NCBI GenBank assembly: GCA_017165825.1
Contig: CM029366.1
Location: 26,763,862 to 26,827,861, forward strand
Direction: 5' to 3'
Source of the DNA: Hepsetus odoe
Lineage: Eukaryota > Chordata > Actinopteri > Characiformes > Hepsetidae
DNA: 64,000 nt
Shown: positions 34,579 through 46,632 of the stretch, in pieces
How the letters are laid out: each line of letters starts with the position of its first letter
Numbering within the stretch: the stretch's first letter is position 1
Notes under the pieces: generated by a model
What the model was told of the DNA's origin: nothing
The model's database searches: none
What the model saw: the letters and a program-made list of their open reading frames with translations, nothing else
Translations under genes and position numbers: made by a program

Positions 34579-36980
34579 GTTTTCACATGCGTGAGCATCT
34601 TGAAATTTCAGTGCAATTAAGAATCAGAACAGTTTGCTTTTACACTTTCACACCTGTAACTGAGCATGTTGTAGTCATTGAGTATTATACACACCACACA
34701 GATATCTTACCAGGTTTTGTTTGCTCTAAAAATCATGTTGCCACACACAACTCACGGCAATAAACTACCCATTAGACAACAACAGGCGCTGCCCTTAATC
34801 CAGTGTTTTTCAAACCTCCCAACCCTCATTTTTGAGCTTTCTGCACTTTAAAACACCCACTGCAACTCACTAGAGGGATTGTTAACAGCTGTTAAGTTGG
34901 GTCAAGTATGTTAGTAGCTGAGAAAATGGTACAATGGGCACGCTCTGGGCTCTGGTCTGATAGGAAAACAGGAAAATCTTTACAAAAGCATAAAATATTT
35001 TCTTTAAAAAAGTAGCAAACTAAGAAAACTATTTGTTAAACTGAACCTCCACATCTTCCTTTTTGTAAACACCTTTATGATCGTTCTGTAGCATCTGAAA
35101 ATTGCCCACTTGAGCAGAGCAGGGATTTGGATGATCCAGCACTATGTTTTGTAAGAACGCCAGAGAAACAGAGAGTCTCCCCTTTCATCACAGTCCTGTG
35201 TTGCTGCTGCCCTGGATTATCCCCAAGAAACATCCCTCTGATCTTTCATCTTTTTTAATTGAATCAGTGTCATATTAACAGAGGATCTAGTGGCTTTAAT
35301 TGGGCCAATGCAATGCGCTATGCTTATGGTCAAGTCAGAAAGAGGAGGCCCATGTTGGCAGGATTCCACTTAAATCCTCTGGGGATTTGCAGGCAACAGG
35401 TGGGACACTTATGGGGCTCGAAGAAACCTAGAGAGGCACAGATTTAGGTGCAGCTCTATGGCCAGAGACAGAGAAATGGATGAATGACTGCAAATACGCA
35501 GAGAAGCATGGGAGAAATTGAATATCAGCTGGGGAGACAGGGGAGGGTGACTACTAGTGGTGAAGGTAATGAGAAGACATATGAGAAAACTGATTGCGTC
35601 TGGATGAATAGTTGTCGGTGGCCCCTACTGCAATATCCAGGGAAGAAAAATGAAACACTTTGACTGCAGCTGTAAATAGAGGCATCTCAGTTATCTGTTC
35701 CCCCTCCCTCCCAGGGTACCCTAGCAGATCACATGATGTACAGAAAATACCATGGAGGACACTACTCCTTCTAAAGGCAACTCCACTGATCACACTTCCA
35801 GCTGTGCTAAAAAGCCACGACAGAATCACACTTGAGGTGCCTTAAGCTTAATATAACCTGATCTGTAACCAAAGCACGTCTCGTCAGCTGTACACCTGAT
35901 CCCAGAGTTCACATAGAAATTCATGTACATCAGTGCACGGCCTTGTAGGCAACTTTTTAGTAACTGGACACAAGAAAAAATAGGGATTTATTTAAACTTA
36001 TCCTGACTTCTTGGATACTGAAGGAGTTCTACATTACAAACTCTGAAATAAAGTTCTGTAAAGGATCTTTTGGTGTGATATGATGGTAGAACCGCTATTG
36101 GTTTCTTGAAGACCTTTCAATGGATGGAACTTAAGGAAACATTTTTGTAAATGGAAAGTACAAGTGGTAATGTTAACAACTGACGATTTTTACTGCAATT
36201 GTACATTCAAGCAGAGAAACACTTCACTTGGGAACCTTCATGGTCAACAGTGTTGATGTGGTCTCTCTCACACTCTTCTGCAAGTCGACCCTGGAATGTG
36301 TGATCCAGCCACTGCAGTTTAAATAGCCACAAAGAGCAGGCAAGGTCAGCTGGACTAAAGCACCTTTTAGTTAGAAAGTTTTATGATTAAAAGTAGAGAG
36401 CATTACCTTGGCACGTACATCAGTGATGAGAGTCATCTCCTTCACCACCCGCCACATGCTCCTCTGTTAAACTGTTACGTGTCAGGTTAAGATTTCAGTT
36501 GTATTTATAGAGTTCCAAGATGCATAATCTTATTTGGAAATGAATATTTATGTATGATTTCTGACTTAACGATGGCTTCAATCAGAGCAATTCGGAGGAA
36601 TTTCTCTCGTTTAAGTTGCCTCCTCCTCACTCAAGCGTCTCATTTTTTGTACTCCATGCACCTTATCCATTCTGGCAGTTCTTGACACTGAATGTTTTCG
36701 AAATGATGCTGCAGCTTTTTATTTGACACATCAGTCACAACAGTTTGTTGGCCAGCAAACACCAAAGCCTTCTGTCTGGTGTCAAATTGGAATGCTTTCA
36801 TTTTGCATGCCTCCACTTCTAATCCAAACATGACCACCCACATTTGCAGTTACGAGCAGGAGAGCACAACATGACTGACACTCGATATGTTTACGAGAGA
36901 ATCTGATACATCAACTTGCTGTCATAATAAAGAGATGGTGAATCAAGAGCGCACTCACTGTAAATAAACCCAAAATTGTA
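34579..36980. other. intergenic, no gene seen
   Basis: No supportable gene. At 36046-36150, words such as tagaaccgctattggtttct and cctttcaatggatggaactt look like an old copy of a short fish MITE. The remainder appears unique. Confidence 0.5.
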
Positions 36981-37005
36981 ATAAATAAATAAATAAATAA
37001 ATAAA

Positions 37006-37047
<42 letters not shown>
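36981..37047. repeat. (AAAT)n then (AT)n microsatellite
   Basis: About seven aaat units followed by about nineteen at units. Confidence 0.93.
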
Positions 37048-37048
<1 letters not shown>

Positions 37049-40000
37049 TGTATAGAAACAAATAAATACATTGATTTTTTTATTTATTTCACTTTCCTGT
37101 TCTTCCGTAACGGCAGCTAGAATTGGCTACTGGCTGTGCTCATTCGTTTCTGTCAAAGCTCACACTGCACTCATCTCAGAACTGTGCCAACCCACCCAGC
37201 CACATGGCAACAGCTCGCCAGGCATTAGTGATAATGTTTAGTTTTAGGAATTTACAGTCAGCAGTGTTAAACAAGAGCAATGGCACGTAAAAACTACTGT
37301 GTCACAGTTATTGTGAATTATGGCATCAGACATTGCCAGGCACGTCACCAAGAGTTTAATAGTTGTTCATTATGAAGTGCTTATTCATTTTGTCATAGAC
37401 AGGCGTCTTTTATTGCTGGCAGCCCAGTTAAGCTAACCTGTGCTCCATATTTGACCTGTCTTTGAAAATATTTGTTACAGATGAATGATTTGAATGGTAA
37501 TTAAAATATGATTAAATTGAGACTCAGTAGCTTGAAAAATGAGAACACTGCATCCGAGAAGATGATTATGAAGTTGTACTAAAAATCCATTATAAAGCCA
37601 TCTATTGATGTTTATGTTATATAAAAAGAATGTTAAGCTCCATCAGAGCTATAAAAAGGTTTGGAAGACTAGTGTTGAGTACAAAACTTAACTGCTATGG
37701 TATGACCCTGTCTGATGGGAAAACAAAACTTTCTAAAGTGCATCAGTTGCATGGAGATGTGTGCAATCTATCTAAACAGTCTGACTTTCCTATCCAACAG
37801 AAACATTTCACACTGCCATGAAATAAATCCTGTGGTCTGTTATTATTGGTCGCTTATATATATTATATTCTGACCTTGAACAAAAGAAAGATTTTAAGCA
37901 CACAGTTTGTGTGTGTGTGTGTGTGTCTGAGAAGTGCAAGACAAAGAGACAGACAGATGGCTAGAAGGGAAAAGAGAGAACACATTCATGACACTTACAT
38001 GCATTCAGATTATCTTGATTTAAGGCATATGCAACAAACTTCCTGTCTTTCAGTAGCTTTTCTGCAGCCAGCCGCTGAACAAGACTACAGAAATAGTTAC
38101 TGATTTACATTCTCTCCTGGGCTGCATTCAGAGAGTCTTTTAAGCATAGCTGCCATAATGGCGCTGTAAATCAGAGTTCCATGCTGAGTAGTTAGTGACC
38201 TTGACTTTGAGAGTACTTGTTGGCTCTATAACTTGCTTATAGCTTCCTACACTAAGCACCCCCTCCACCGCATCTCACATTTATTTTCACAAGTCTATCA
38301 CTTTAACTTTATCTTATGTGTGTTGCATAGCAATATGTAAATCCAGCAAGCTGCATAAATCATGCATACAGTAAACCTACTGTTGAAGTTTCATTATACT
38401 TTAAATACATATTCTGTTACCCTTATGAATTATATGCATTGTGCATTTATCATGCATGAATTAATATTAGTGTGAAAAAGGTTTCATTTTATAAAAACAT
38501 TCCCTCACTTTCCAATCATATATCTACAATACATACAATATTTTATTACAAATACACCTATTTCCTAATAAACCATATTTTGATTTGCTTTGAGCTAGAC
38601 AGAAAAAAGCTTGCTTTTTATTAAATATTCTACTGAATATTGATAAAAACTATTCAATTATATTATCATATATAATGATGAATAATGAACATTAAATTAT
38701 ATATGAATGTTTATTTTAATGTCTTTTTTATACTGCATTGCTTGTCTATGACATTCTGGATTCTGGATTCTGGATCTGTAATTTTTTATTATAAAATCTT
38801 TTTTTTATTTTTATTTTTTTTACATTTTTTAAAAATCTGTTTATTCTACATACATTCAAAATTTAATAGGAAATTTTGTTTCCAACAAATTAACTGAAAT
38901 TGGTGAAGTTACCTAATGACTGCTTTATATTTGTACTTGTGCCATTACGTGGGCCATTATATTATCCAACATTTCCCATCGTTATCTTATAGCCGTTGGC
39001 TACCCATGGCCACCTGAATCAAAGGTTTCTAACACTTGCCTGAATTCTGGAAAATCTCCCAATCATTTAAATCCGGCTTATGCTCCTTCTCAAGCACGCT
39101 TTCCTCTAAGGAATGTTGCCTAGGACTGCTATTCTTTAACAATTGATTTTACAAACGATTTGACTAATTTTAGTAGTTTATTTTCACACTGTTCATTTTG
39201 TAAAATTAAATTTTTCATGGTATGTAGCTTAAATGTAATCACATGCCTAAAAATGCAAACCAAATCAAACCAAAGCATTGACAGGCAGCTTTTATAAGCC
39301 AGACTGTTAATGTAAAATACATTTATTAATGTATATAAATGAGTAACAGGCTTTAGATAGCACTTGTCATACAATTTTATTTTCAACTGAAGCAAACAGA
39401 AAGCCATTAACGGAACGATTCTGATATGTGTTATTATTTTTGCATGCAGTTAAATCTCTGTAATATGGGGACAAGCCATCTCAACTTAAGATTAGCTAAA
39501 ATAGGACAAATCGTGTGCAATATATATCTCTTACACCTCAAACCATAGCAGCTGCCACTCGATCCTAGAAGCAAGCTGAGGGAAAAAGAAATTCATAGAT
39601 GCATGGAATACATTTTATTCATGGCATTAACTTAAAACATTCTGCACCCATCAATACAAAGACATGTAACAACTAATTCAGCTTAGTAAATAAGGAAACA
39701 AAACATTTGGAATGTCTTAGCACTTTCCTGCCCTAAACCATGTGATTCCTTTAAGCTATCTCAAGATCTGCCAAGATCACAATAGTTTCTCATTACCGAA
39801 GCTTTTGCAGCTGCTCAGTGCCCATTAACTGGAACTGCTAACAGAAATGTGCAAATGATTGATCAGTCTGGGTCAACTAAACAGCCAATCAATCAGTCAA
39901 CTTAATCAATACATGCATAAATAATAAACTAATTGATAGGCCCAAGCATTTAAAAAATGAGGAAAGTCATTAGCGAAACTTTAAGGTCCCTGTGTTGATG

Positions 40001-40886
40001 TAACTCTCCAGTGATTGAACAGATTTTGCATCATGAACTCCTCACATATTTGGACATTATACAACATCTGAGTGTATTGACATTTTAGTTCTAATTCTGT
40101 CCCATGCTTCCAACTGTAATTTGGCCTACAACATGGAATGGCAGTCCTTGGTGAATCAGATCTTGTTGCTTGGATCAAGACTGATACTGGCATTTAAGCT
40201 GAGACAAGTCAGCCAGCCCATCGCTGCCAAAGAGTTGGTCTGGTATCACTTTCATTATTAATATCTCAGCCATATTTAGGCTTCATTTGAACCAGTGTAT
40301 GGTATAACTATGGACATGGCCCATACTAAGCCTGAATGTGATCTCCACCTCCAAGATACCATCAAGTCCAGGCTTGGATATCCTTTATACTCAGTGAAGG
40401 CTCTTTTTTAACTTTCCTTCATGAAATAACTGATAATATTAACTACTGATATTTGATTATGAAGTTCTCTGATTAATCTGAAGTAGCTTGTTTTTGCACC
40501 TCATAACAGAATCGATAACATATAAATATGTATGGCATATGTAGCAAGCGATGTACCCTTTTCATATTGTTTACTAAGTCTTTAAATTGAGTTGACTTTT
40601 GTCAAATGTAACTGTTGTTTATTCAACAACAGTTTTAAATTTAGCTTAGCAGAGGTGGCACCATTTTTATTGCTACAGAAATAAATGTATGGAATCTTAT
40701 CTTAAGTCGTTTTAGTTGATCAAGTGCCTTTAGGGATTGATTGATTTATTGATTGTTTGATTGAATGATTGATTGATTTGTTTGTTTGTTTCTTAATCAT
40801 ATTTATTTCATTTTTGCTGGTTGTTTTTGAATCTTTGTTTAATTTTCAGAGTAAATAAATAAAGATTTAAGCACTTCTCCTGCCTT
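37048..40886. other. intergenic, no gene seen
   Basis: Long AT-rich stretch with a GT run at 37903-37926 and a gatt-rich run at 40736-40795. No exon, RNA gene or named repeat was recognised. Confidence 0.55.
37903..37926. repeat. (GT)n microsatellite
   Basis: Short GT run of about 24 bases. Confidence 0.85.
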
Positions 40887-41944
40887 ATACAGTCTCCTCC
40901 AAAAGCATAGTAACTGTGATGCCAATTCGCTTTAATTTGTTGATGAACATAAGATGAGAGATCAGATGTCATCTTTTATTTCATCTTATATAAATCTAGG
41001 CATGATATTGCATATTGTCACATAGACAATAGCACCTTTTGTATGTGAGCAGCAAACTTTTCAAGTGTACAGACGTACTGGCACATGGGAGGTTGAAAGG
41101 AGTTTATTGTTACACAGGTGCGTCCTGTTTTACAAATTGTTTAAACTATAAAAAGTTCTTGATATCTGTTTTCAGTTCTTTGGATTTCACTTGTGAAGAC
41201 TGTATTTGTTGTAAAAAAAAAGGGAGAATTAATATGAAGATCAGAAAGCATGCCATTTTGAAGCTGAAAAAGAGGAAAAATCTTTTAGAAGCATTTCACA
41301 ATCTTAAAACGTAGCAAGTAGAATTATTGGGAAGATCCTGAAAAAGTAGGAAATCAATAATGTCTTGAGCAGCAGACATAAAACTGGTCAGTCATGGAAA
41401 ACAAAAACAGTTGATGACAGTCAGACTGTGAGTGTGTTAAAGAAAGCGTGAAGAGAGAAAGGATATGCTCATGACCCAAAATATATTTTGTTTCAGAAAC
41501 AGACTCAGTAATCTTTATTGATTGAATTGGTAACAGCCGCTTGGCTAAGAAACATTTTGTCAGCCAGTATACAGGGACCTGCAACCAAACTAAACAGGAA
41601 AAACTTTGCCATGCAGCCTGGAAGGCCTTAAGTAAAGAGGACACCAACAATTTAGTGAAGTCGATGGCTTGCAGGCAAATGCAACCAAATATTAAGCAAA
41701 ATTGACTTTTAAAAATTGCATTTTTAAAAACCTTCTGCTCACTTAAAAACCTTGGTGATTAGATACAAAATACACACTTCTATGTAATTTAACATATCCA
41801 GAGATAAATGCAAGGAAAATAAAACCTGAGAATCTGATCTCTCATCTTATAGTCATTGTTTGATCTTAAATCCAAATGTGTTCATAACAAAAACATAAAG
41901 GCTACCATTGCTGTTCCAGTACTTTTGGGGTGGAAGGTCTATAA
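40887..41944. mobile_element. Tc1/mariner-like non-autonomous element with inverted ends
   Basis: The left end has acagtctcctccaaaagcat, then aagatgagagatcagatgtc. The right end carries the inverse: aatctgatctctcatcttat, then ccagtacttttggggtggaa. The 'ccaaaagtat' and 'gatgagagatcaga' words sit symmetrically about 60-80 bases from each edge. The interior of about 0.9 kb has no intact transposase, only short decayed frames. Family assignment is by end style only. Confidence 0.72.
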
Positions 41945-42069
41945 AAGTAATGTGTCCAGACTCCAATCTTATTCTACCTACTCTTCATTTGGCCTGACCG
42001 CCATGAAGCTAGACCTCCATGGAATGGACTGGTTTGTTTAACTCGTATCACAGATGCTTGTGGGATCTT

Positions 42070-42335
42070 GGGAGGCCAATTTAATGTTTTAAACTCTTTG
42101 TGATGTCCTTCAAATAATTCCTGAGCAATTTTTGCAGTGTGGCAGGAGGCAATATCCTGCTGAAGAGGCCATTAGGGAATACGATGTACGTGATCTGTAA
42201 CAATGTTTAAGAAGATGTATAAGAATAGAGGTTTAGCTCAGCCATTTATGCTGAAGTTTGGGGGATGTTTCAGCCTGTCAGCCAGGCATACTTTTTGAAG
42301 AAGGTGCAAATCTAGCATCCAATCAGAATAATCAT
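42070..42335. mobile_element. DNA-transposon-like fragment
   Basis: Words such as caatttttgcagtgtggcag, aatatcctgctgaagaggcc and attagggaatacgatgtacg belong to an interspersed repeat that I recognise from many fish genomes. Only a fragment is present and no coding frame survives. The family is not named. Confidence 0.5.
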
Positions 42336-42912
42336 GAGCATGTTTTTTTAGGTTAAAGACACACACACACACAAAAACCCAGTGTTTTTAATGCTAAGGG
42401 ATGAAGAGAGGTTGGGAAATAAGCATGAACCCTAGAAAGAAAATAATGGAAAAATATACTATATAGATCATTTATTAATCATTTACTTTATTATTTCTCA
42501 TTACCTTAAGAATTCAAACGGATCAGTCTGATTCAAATCCAGACTCTAAGCTGTTTCCAGGTGTCGAGTCAGGTTTGTTTGGACTGACATGAACTTTCCA
42601 GCACAAAGCACCCCCCTGCTGTGTGTATTGAACCATTTATTTCAACAACAAAATGGATGGACCTTTCTAATCCTGAAAGGTCATATTAAATGGAGTGTGA
42701 GCATGACACATATCTAGCAAGAGCTGCCTAATAACTGCAACCTTGAACAAAGTTCCTCATCATGTTTGATATCACCATGGCTTAGGTTCAAGGACCAGCA
42801 GCATATCTTAAGAAAAATAATAAATGAATTAAAATGTAAACATATATACACTGTTTTCAGTTCCTTTGGCACATTTTTATTATTTCCATTTCCATTTCCA
42901 TACAATACTTGC

Positions 42913-43015
42913 AATCTTCTACTTCTTCTTTCGGCTGCTCACATTTGGGCCATTACAGCTTATCAGTCGTCTCCATTTCTTCAGGTCCTCTGCATCTTCC
43001 TCTTTCACATGGACC
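42913..43015 (-). repeat. RTE-type LINE 3'-end fragment
   Basis: Reads cttctttcggctgctcacat, then cagtcgtctccatttcttca and gtcctctgcatcttcctctt. This parallels the 3' end of the longer element at 31246-31330, so it is a second, very short 5'-truncated copy in the same orientation. Confidence 0.7.
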
Positions 43016-46000
43016 ACAGAATACTCCATAATGACAAAGCAATACAAGTGACATACTTATGCCTTCTTGGGAACCATTTTGTATAGATTGTTAATAAATG
43101 AATTCATTGTATTTAGTAGAATACTTACTTAAAGGTGACACCGTAAAAAACAAGTATAATCTAAACAAAATACCCAATGTCTGTCAGGTGACTTGGATAA
43201 TGTTTTAAATTGGGGAGTTAGCACTGACATGACCTGCACTAGATCTCGGAGGGTGTGCTGTGGCTAGTCAGTTTATGTGGTTTACCTGGGATTGTGAAAT
43301 CATTCATTTTGATGTGCATGCAAAAAAGATAAAAACTGTATAAAATATATATGGAACAATAATACAGTGCAAAAAATTCACAGTGCATCTCCACTCTACA
43401 CCCAACATACCCCCCTGACTCACACAAAATAAGTATGCAGGGAATGCGATGGCCATGAAAAGTCAGCTGTTGTAGACTAATGTAAGACAATTTCGACACA
43501 AACAAACTCAAAAAGCAAACTCAAAAAACACTGGAAAATACAAGCAATGATAAACAATTGGTACATCCTTAAAAGACTAAACAAGGCTTTCTTTCATTGG
43601 CCACCGCATTTTTTTCTTAAGCTAAAATACTTGATAACTGTTATTTAATTGGATGCAATAATTGATGGTGGCTGAACTACTCCAGCATGTTTTTATAATG
43701 AACATGTCATTAAAGATAAGCTGTATTATTCTTAGTGTTTTAATGATTTATTTTTAGGCATATCTTTATTTTATTCTCACACTGAAAGGTCCATTTTCAG
43801 TTTGAGAACTAAACACAAAAAAGAGAAAAGGTAGCGAACTAATATTAGTTAATTATCAAACCTTTTCTTTGACAATGAAGAATTTCTTGTACATCATCTC
43901 CCAAGAAGCGGCATTACTGACCTGTTTACACTGAAATGATACGCAGCAGTCTGTAATGCTGAACACGTTAAACTTGACAGCAGGGGAAGGGGAGGGATCC
44001 TCAACAAGATAAATACAGATGTGCACTCGCCAACGTGGAGCTCCGGCAGGGACTTTGCTGTTTCAGTGGCTGAAATAATGTGGATGCAGTTGCAGTCTAG
44101 AAACTGAACCTGCCCAAAGCTTTTACAGGATGTTCTTATATATTTGTTTTTCTCTTTGTTTTCATGTTAATATTTGTTTGCTTGGTACAGAGGGAAATTG
44201 CAATCGCCCATGCTGCAGTTCCAGGGATTGTTGGCCCCCAGGGCCTTGAGCTAATCATGCGACTAAAAACTATGTATAATCATATGGGAATGAGATATAA
44301 TATAACTGGGATGACCAACTGATAATAGTCAGCAGTGCAACTATTTTTTTGTTTATTCAGGGAACGAAAGTACATCTTTACACCAATTAAACAGAAATAT
44401 CATAAACGTAAATAACAGTCATTATTGTATATAATTATAACTTATATAACTGCCTACAAATAAGGTGGCAGAGTAACAAGATATTTTCCAGGTCTGGCAA
44501 CTTCATCCTCAGGTGGTTGTTGGTATAAATCAAAACCTTTCCTAAATTTCCTAAAAAACTCGACTTGTCATATAATTAGGTTGTGTTTAATTTCCAAGGT
44601 CAGAAAGTGAAATCATATTAACATTTTAACTCCTGACAGTTTCTCGGCCCCCAGATTCATTTCATCCACTTGGTAATAGAAATAAATATTTTTGGTATTT
44701 GCTGCAGGACAATTGGCTGATTTTTATTGTTGGATTCAGTTTACTCACTGCCACGTACCAATGCATTCTCACTTAGCACAAAGCCCTAATTAACCTTTAT
44801 CTGTCAATGTAAAGGTGAACTGGATCATGTCAAAAGTCACTTGGTGTTATGCTGTGTCAACCGGAAAGAGGTGATAAAATGCTTCACCAACCCAATTGTA
44901 AGTACAGACTAAAAGCCATTACTCATTGTGCCACCTTTTTGCTCCAGCTCCTCCATCCATATACAAAAGGAAGAAGCATTTGTTGGCAGAAGCCAAGGTT
45001 GAGTGCAGGGGGAACTTAGCACAGGAGCACACACTCACATTGCTCAAAGGATTTATTACCTAGCACAACTTAGAGGCAGCACTCAAATATCAGGAGTTCA
45101 CTGAGCTACTTTGGAGGAGCTGAGAGGAGAGCACATAGAACTGACAAAAGGTACGTTTTTTCCCCCCATCACCTTTATTTTGGAGAGCAGGGGTAGTAAA
45201 AAGATGACTAAGGGATAAAATAAAGGTTCACCTGCCTTTGTTTGGCTCCAAGCCACTGACTGAAGCCTAAATTAATTGCGGGAAAACTATTCTTTCAGCA
45301 AGTACAAGGTAAAAGGTATGTCAAGAGCATCTTTGTTTTCAGCTGAGTGGCCTTTCTCTGATATGGGCAATTTCTTTCTGTAGCAACTTCTAGCAAATTC
45401 AGTGCAGACTGTTGGCATGGCAACCTCAAATTACCTTGAACGTGTTAAAATACGAAGGACAGTGGACTCAAAGTTCCGATCCTTTCCTGGTAGTAAACAA
45501 CATTTTATGAAGATGTCTGTGGACCATCTTGTGTCACCTCTAAATACCTTCAAACGTGGTTTGAGTATGCTTAAAGACTTGTTTAAAATAGATTTTACGT
45601 TACTGTAAGTTTGGTGGTCACACATAAAATCATTTGAGTTAGGTATGCATGCTCTTGGTTTAAGTTTTCAGGTCAGGTTTCAGGGTGTGAGAGGTGATGG
45701 TCAGGTGGTATGAGGTCACAGTCGTGAGGCTGTGAAGGCTAATTATAGTAAAGTGCAATAGACCAAAACCAGTTTTCAGACACTGCATTTATCTGCATAT
45801 ACATAAGGCAGGAGGATGTACTTTTGAGTTCTCATGATTCAGAAGCACTTGATAAATATAAGGTCAGGCATTAAGCCATAGATTTTGCGATGCCGTAAAT
45901 CACAAATCACAGTAAAAAGTATCTGATTACTTGGGTAAATATAACAGGCATTTAAATGAAAAATAAGCCTTTTCACTGTTCTAAACTGTCGTGATTCATT

Positions 46001-46424
46001 TAAACTGCAATATTGTCAAACAAAACAAATCCTTGTAGCATTGTGCTGTGCAAAAATTCAGACTTTCCTGATTGCTTGAATGTATTATTGAGAAATAGAT
46101 TAATACATATTTGTACCCTGATTTAAACTCATGATGAGACATTTTACTGTTCTGCTTCTAAAGCGTCTTTTTTGGAGAAATGAGTTTTTCTAACTGTGAG
46201 TGATAGTATAATTCTTAACACTGAATGAGCCACAAAATGAAAATACTATTTTGACAACCCTGAAAAAGAGCCTGCATTCAACTGGCCCTCATTCATTTGT
46301 TCCTTCTCCCCAAATAAATGGATAACCAGATGTTCTTAAAACTTAAATTAGAAATATGTAGTGATTATGCTGATTTATTGTTCAGATTATTTTAGGCAAC
46401 ACTTTACATTTAAAGGAGGGAGTT
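43016..46424. other. intergenic, no proven gene
   Basis: No repeat or coding exon recognised. A GC-richer patch at 44945-45160 runs from ccatatacaaaaggaagaag to a donor-like gacaaaag/gtacgt. It could be a non-coding first exon of the downstream igfn1-like locus; this is a guess. Confidence 0.5.
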
Positions 46425-46632
46425 GGGAGTTGGCCCCGGATCGGATGATTATGGGTTCGAACCCCTTCTTGGTGGGTTGCCCTGAGGTACCCTTGAGCGA
46501 GGTGCCGTCCCTGTTGGTTCCCTCCCCCCTGCGATGACCTGTCCCCAGCCTTCGCCCTGTGTGAGCTGGGATGGACTCCAGCACCCCCCCCCCCCGCTAC
46601 CCTTATTAGGACAAGCGACAAAAAACCCAAAT
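46425..46632 (+). repeat. chimeric SINE: family A tRNA head plus 'gacctgtccccagcc' module
   Basis: The head (ggagttggccccggatcgga, B-box-like gggttcgaacccc) joins ccctgaggtacccttgagcg. It then switches to gatgacctgtccccagcctt, gtgagctgggatggactcca and ggacaagcgac. A run of 13 C precedes the end. It has the same composition as the inverted copy at 26619-26816. Confidence 0.78.
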
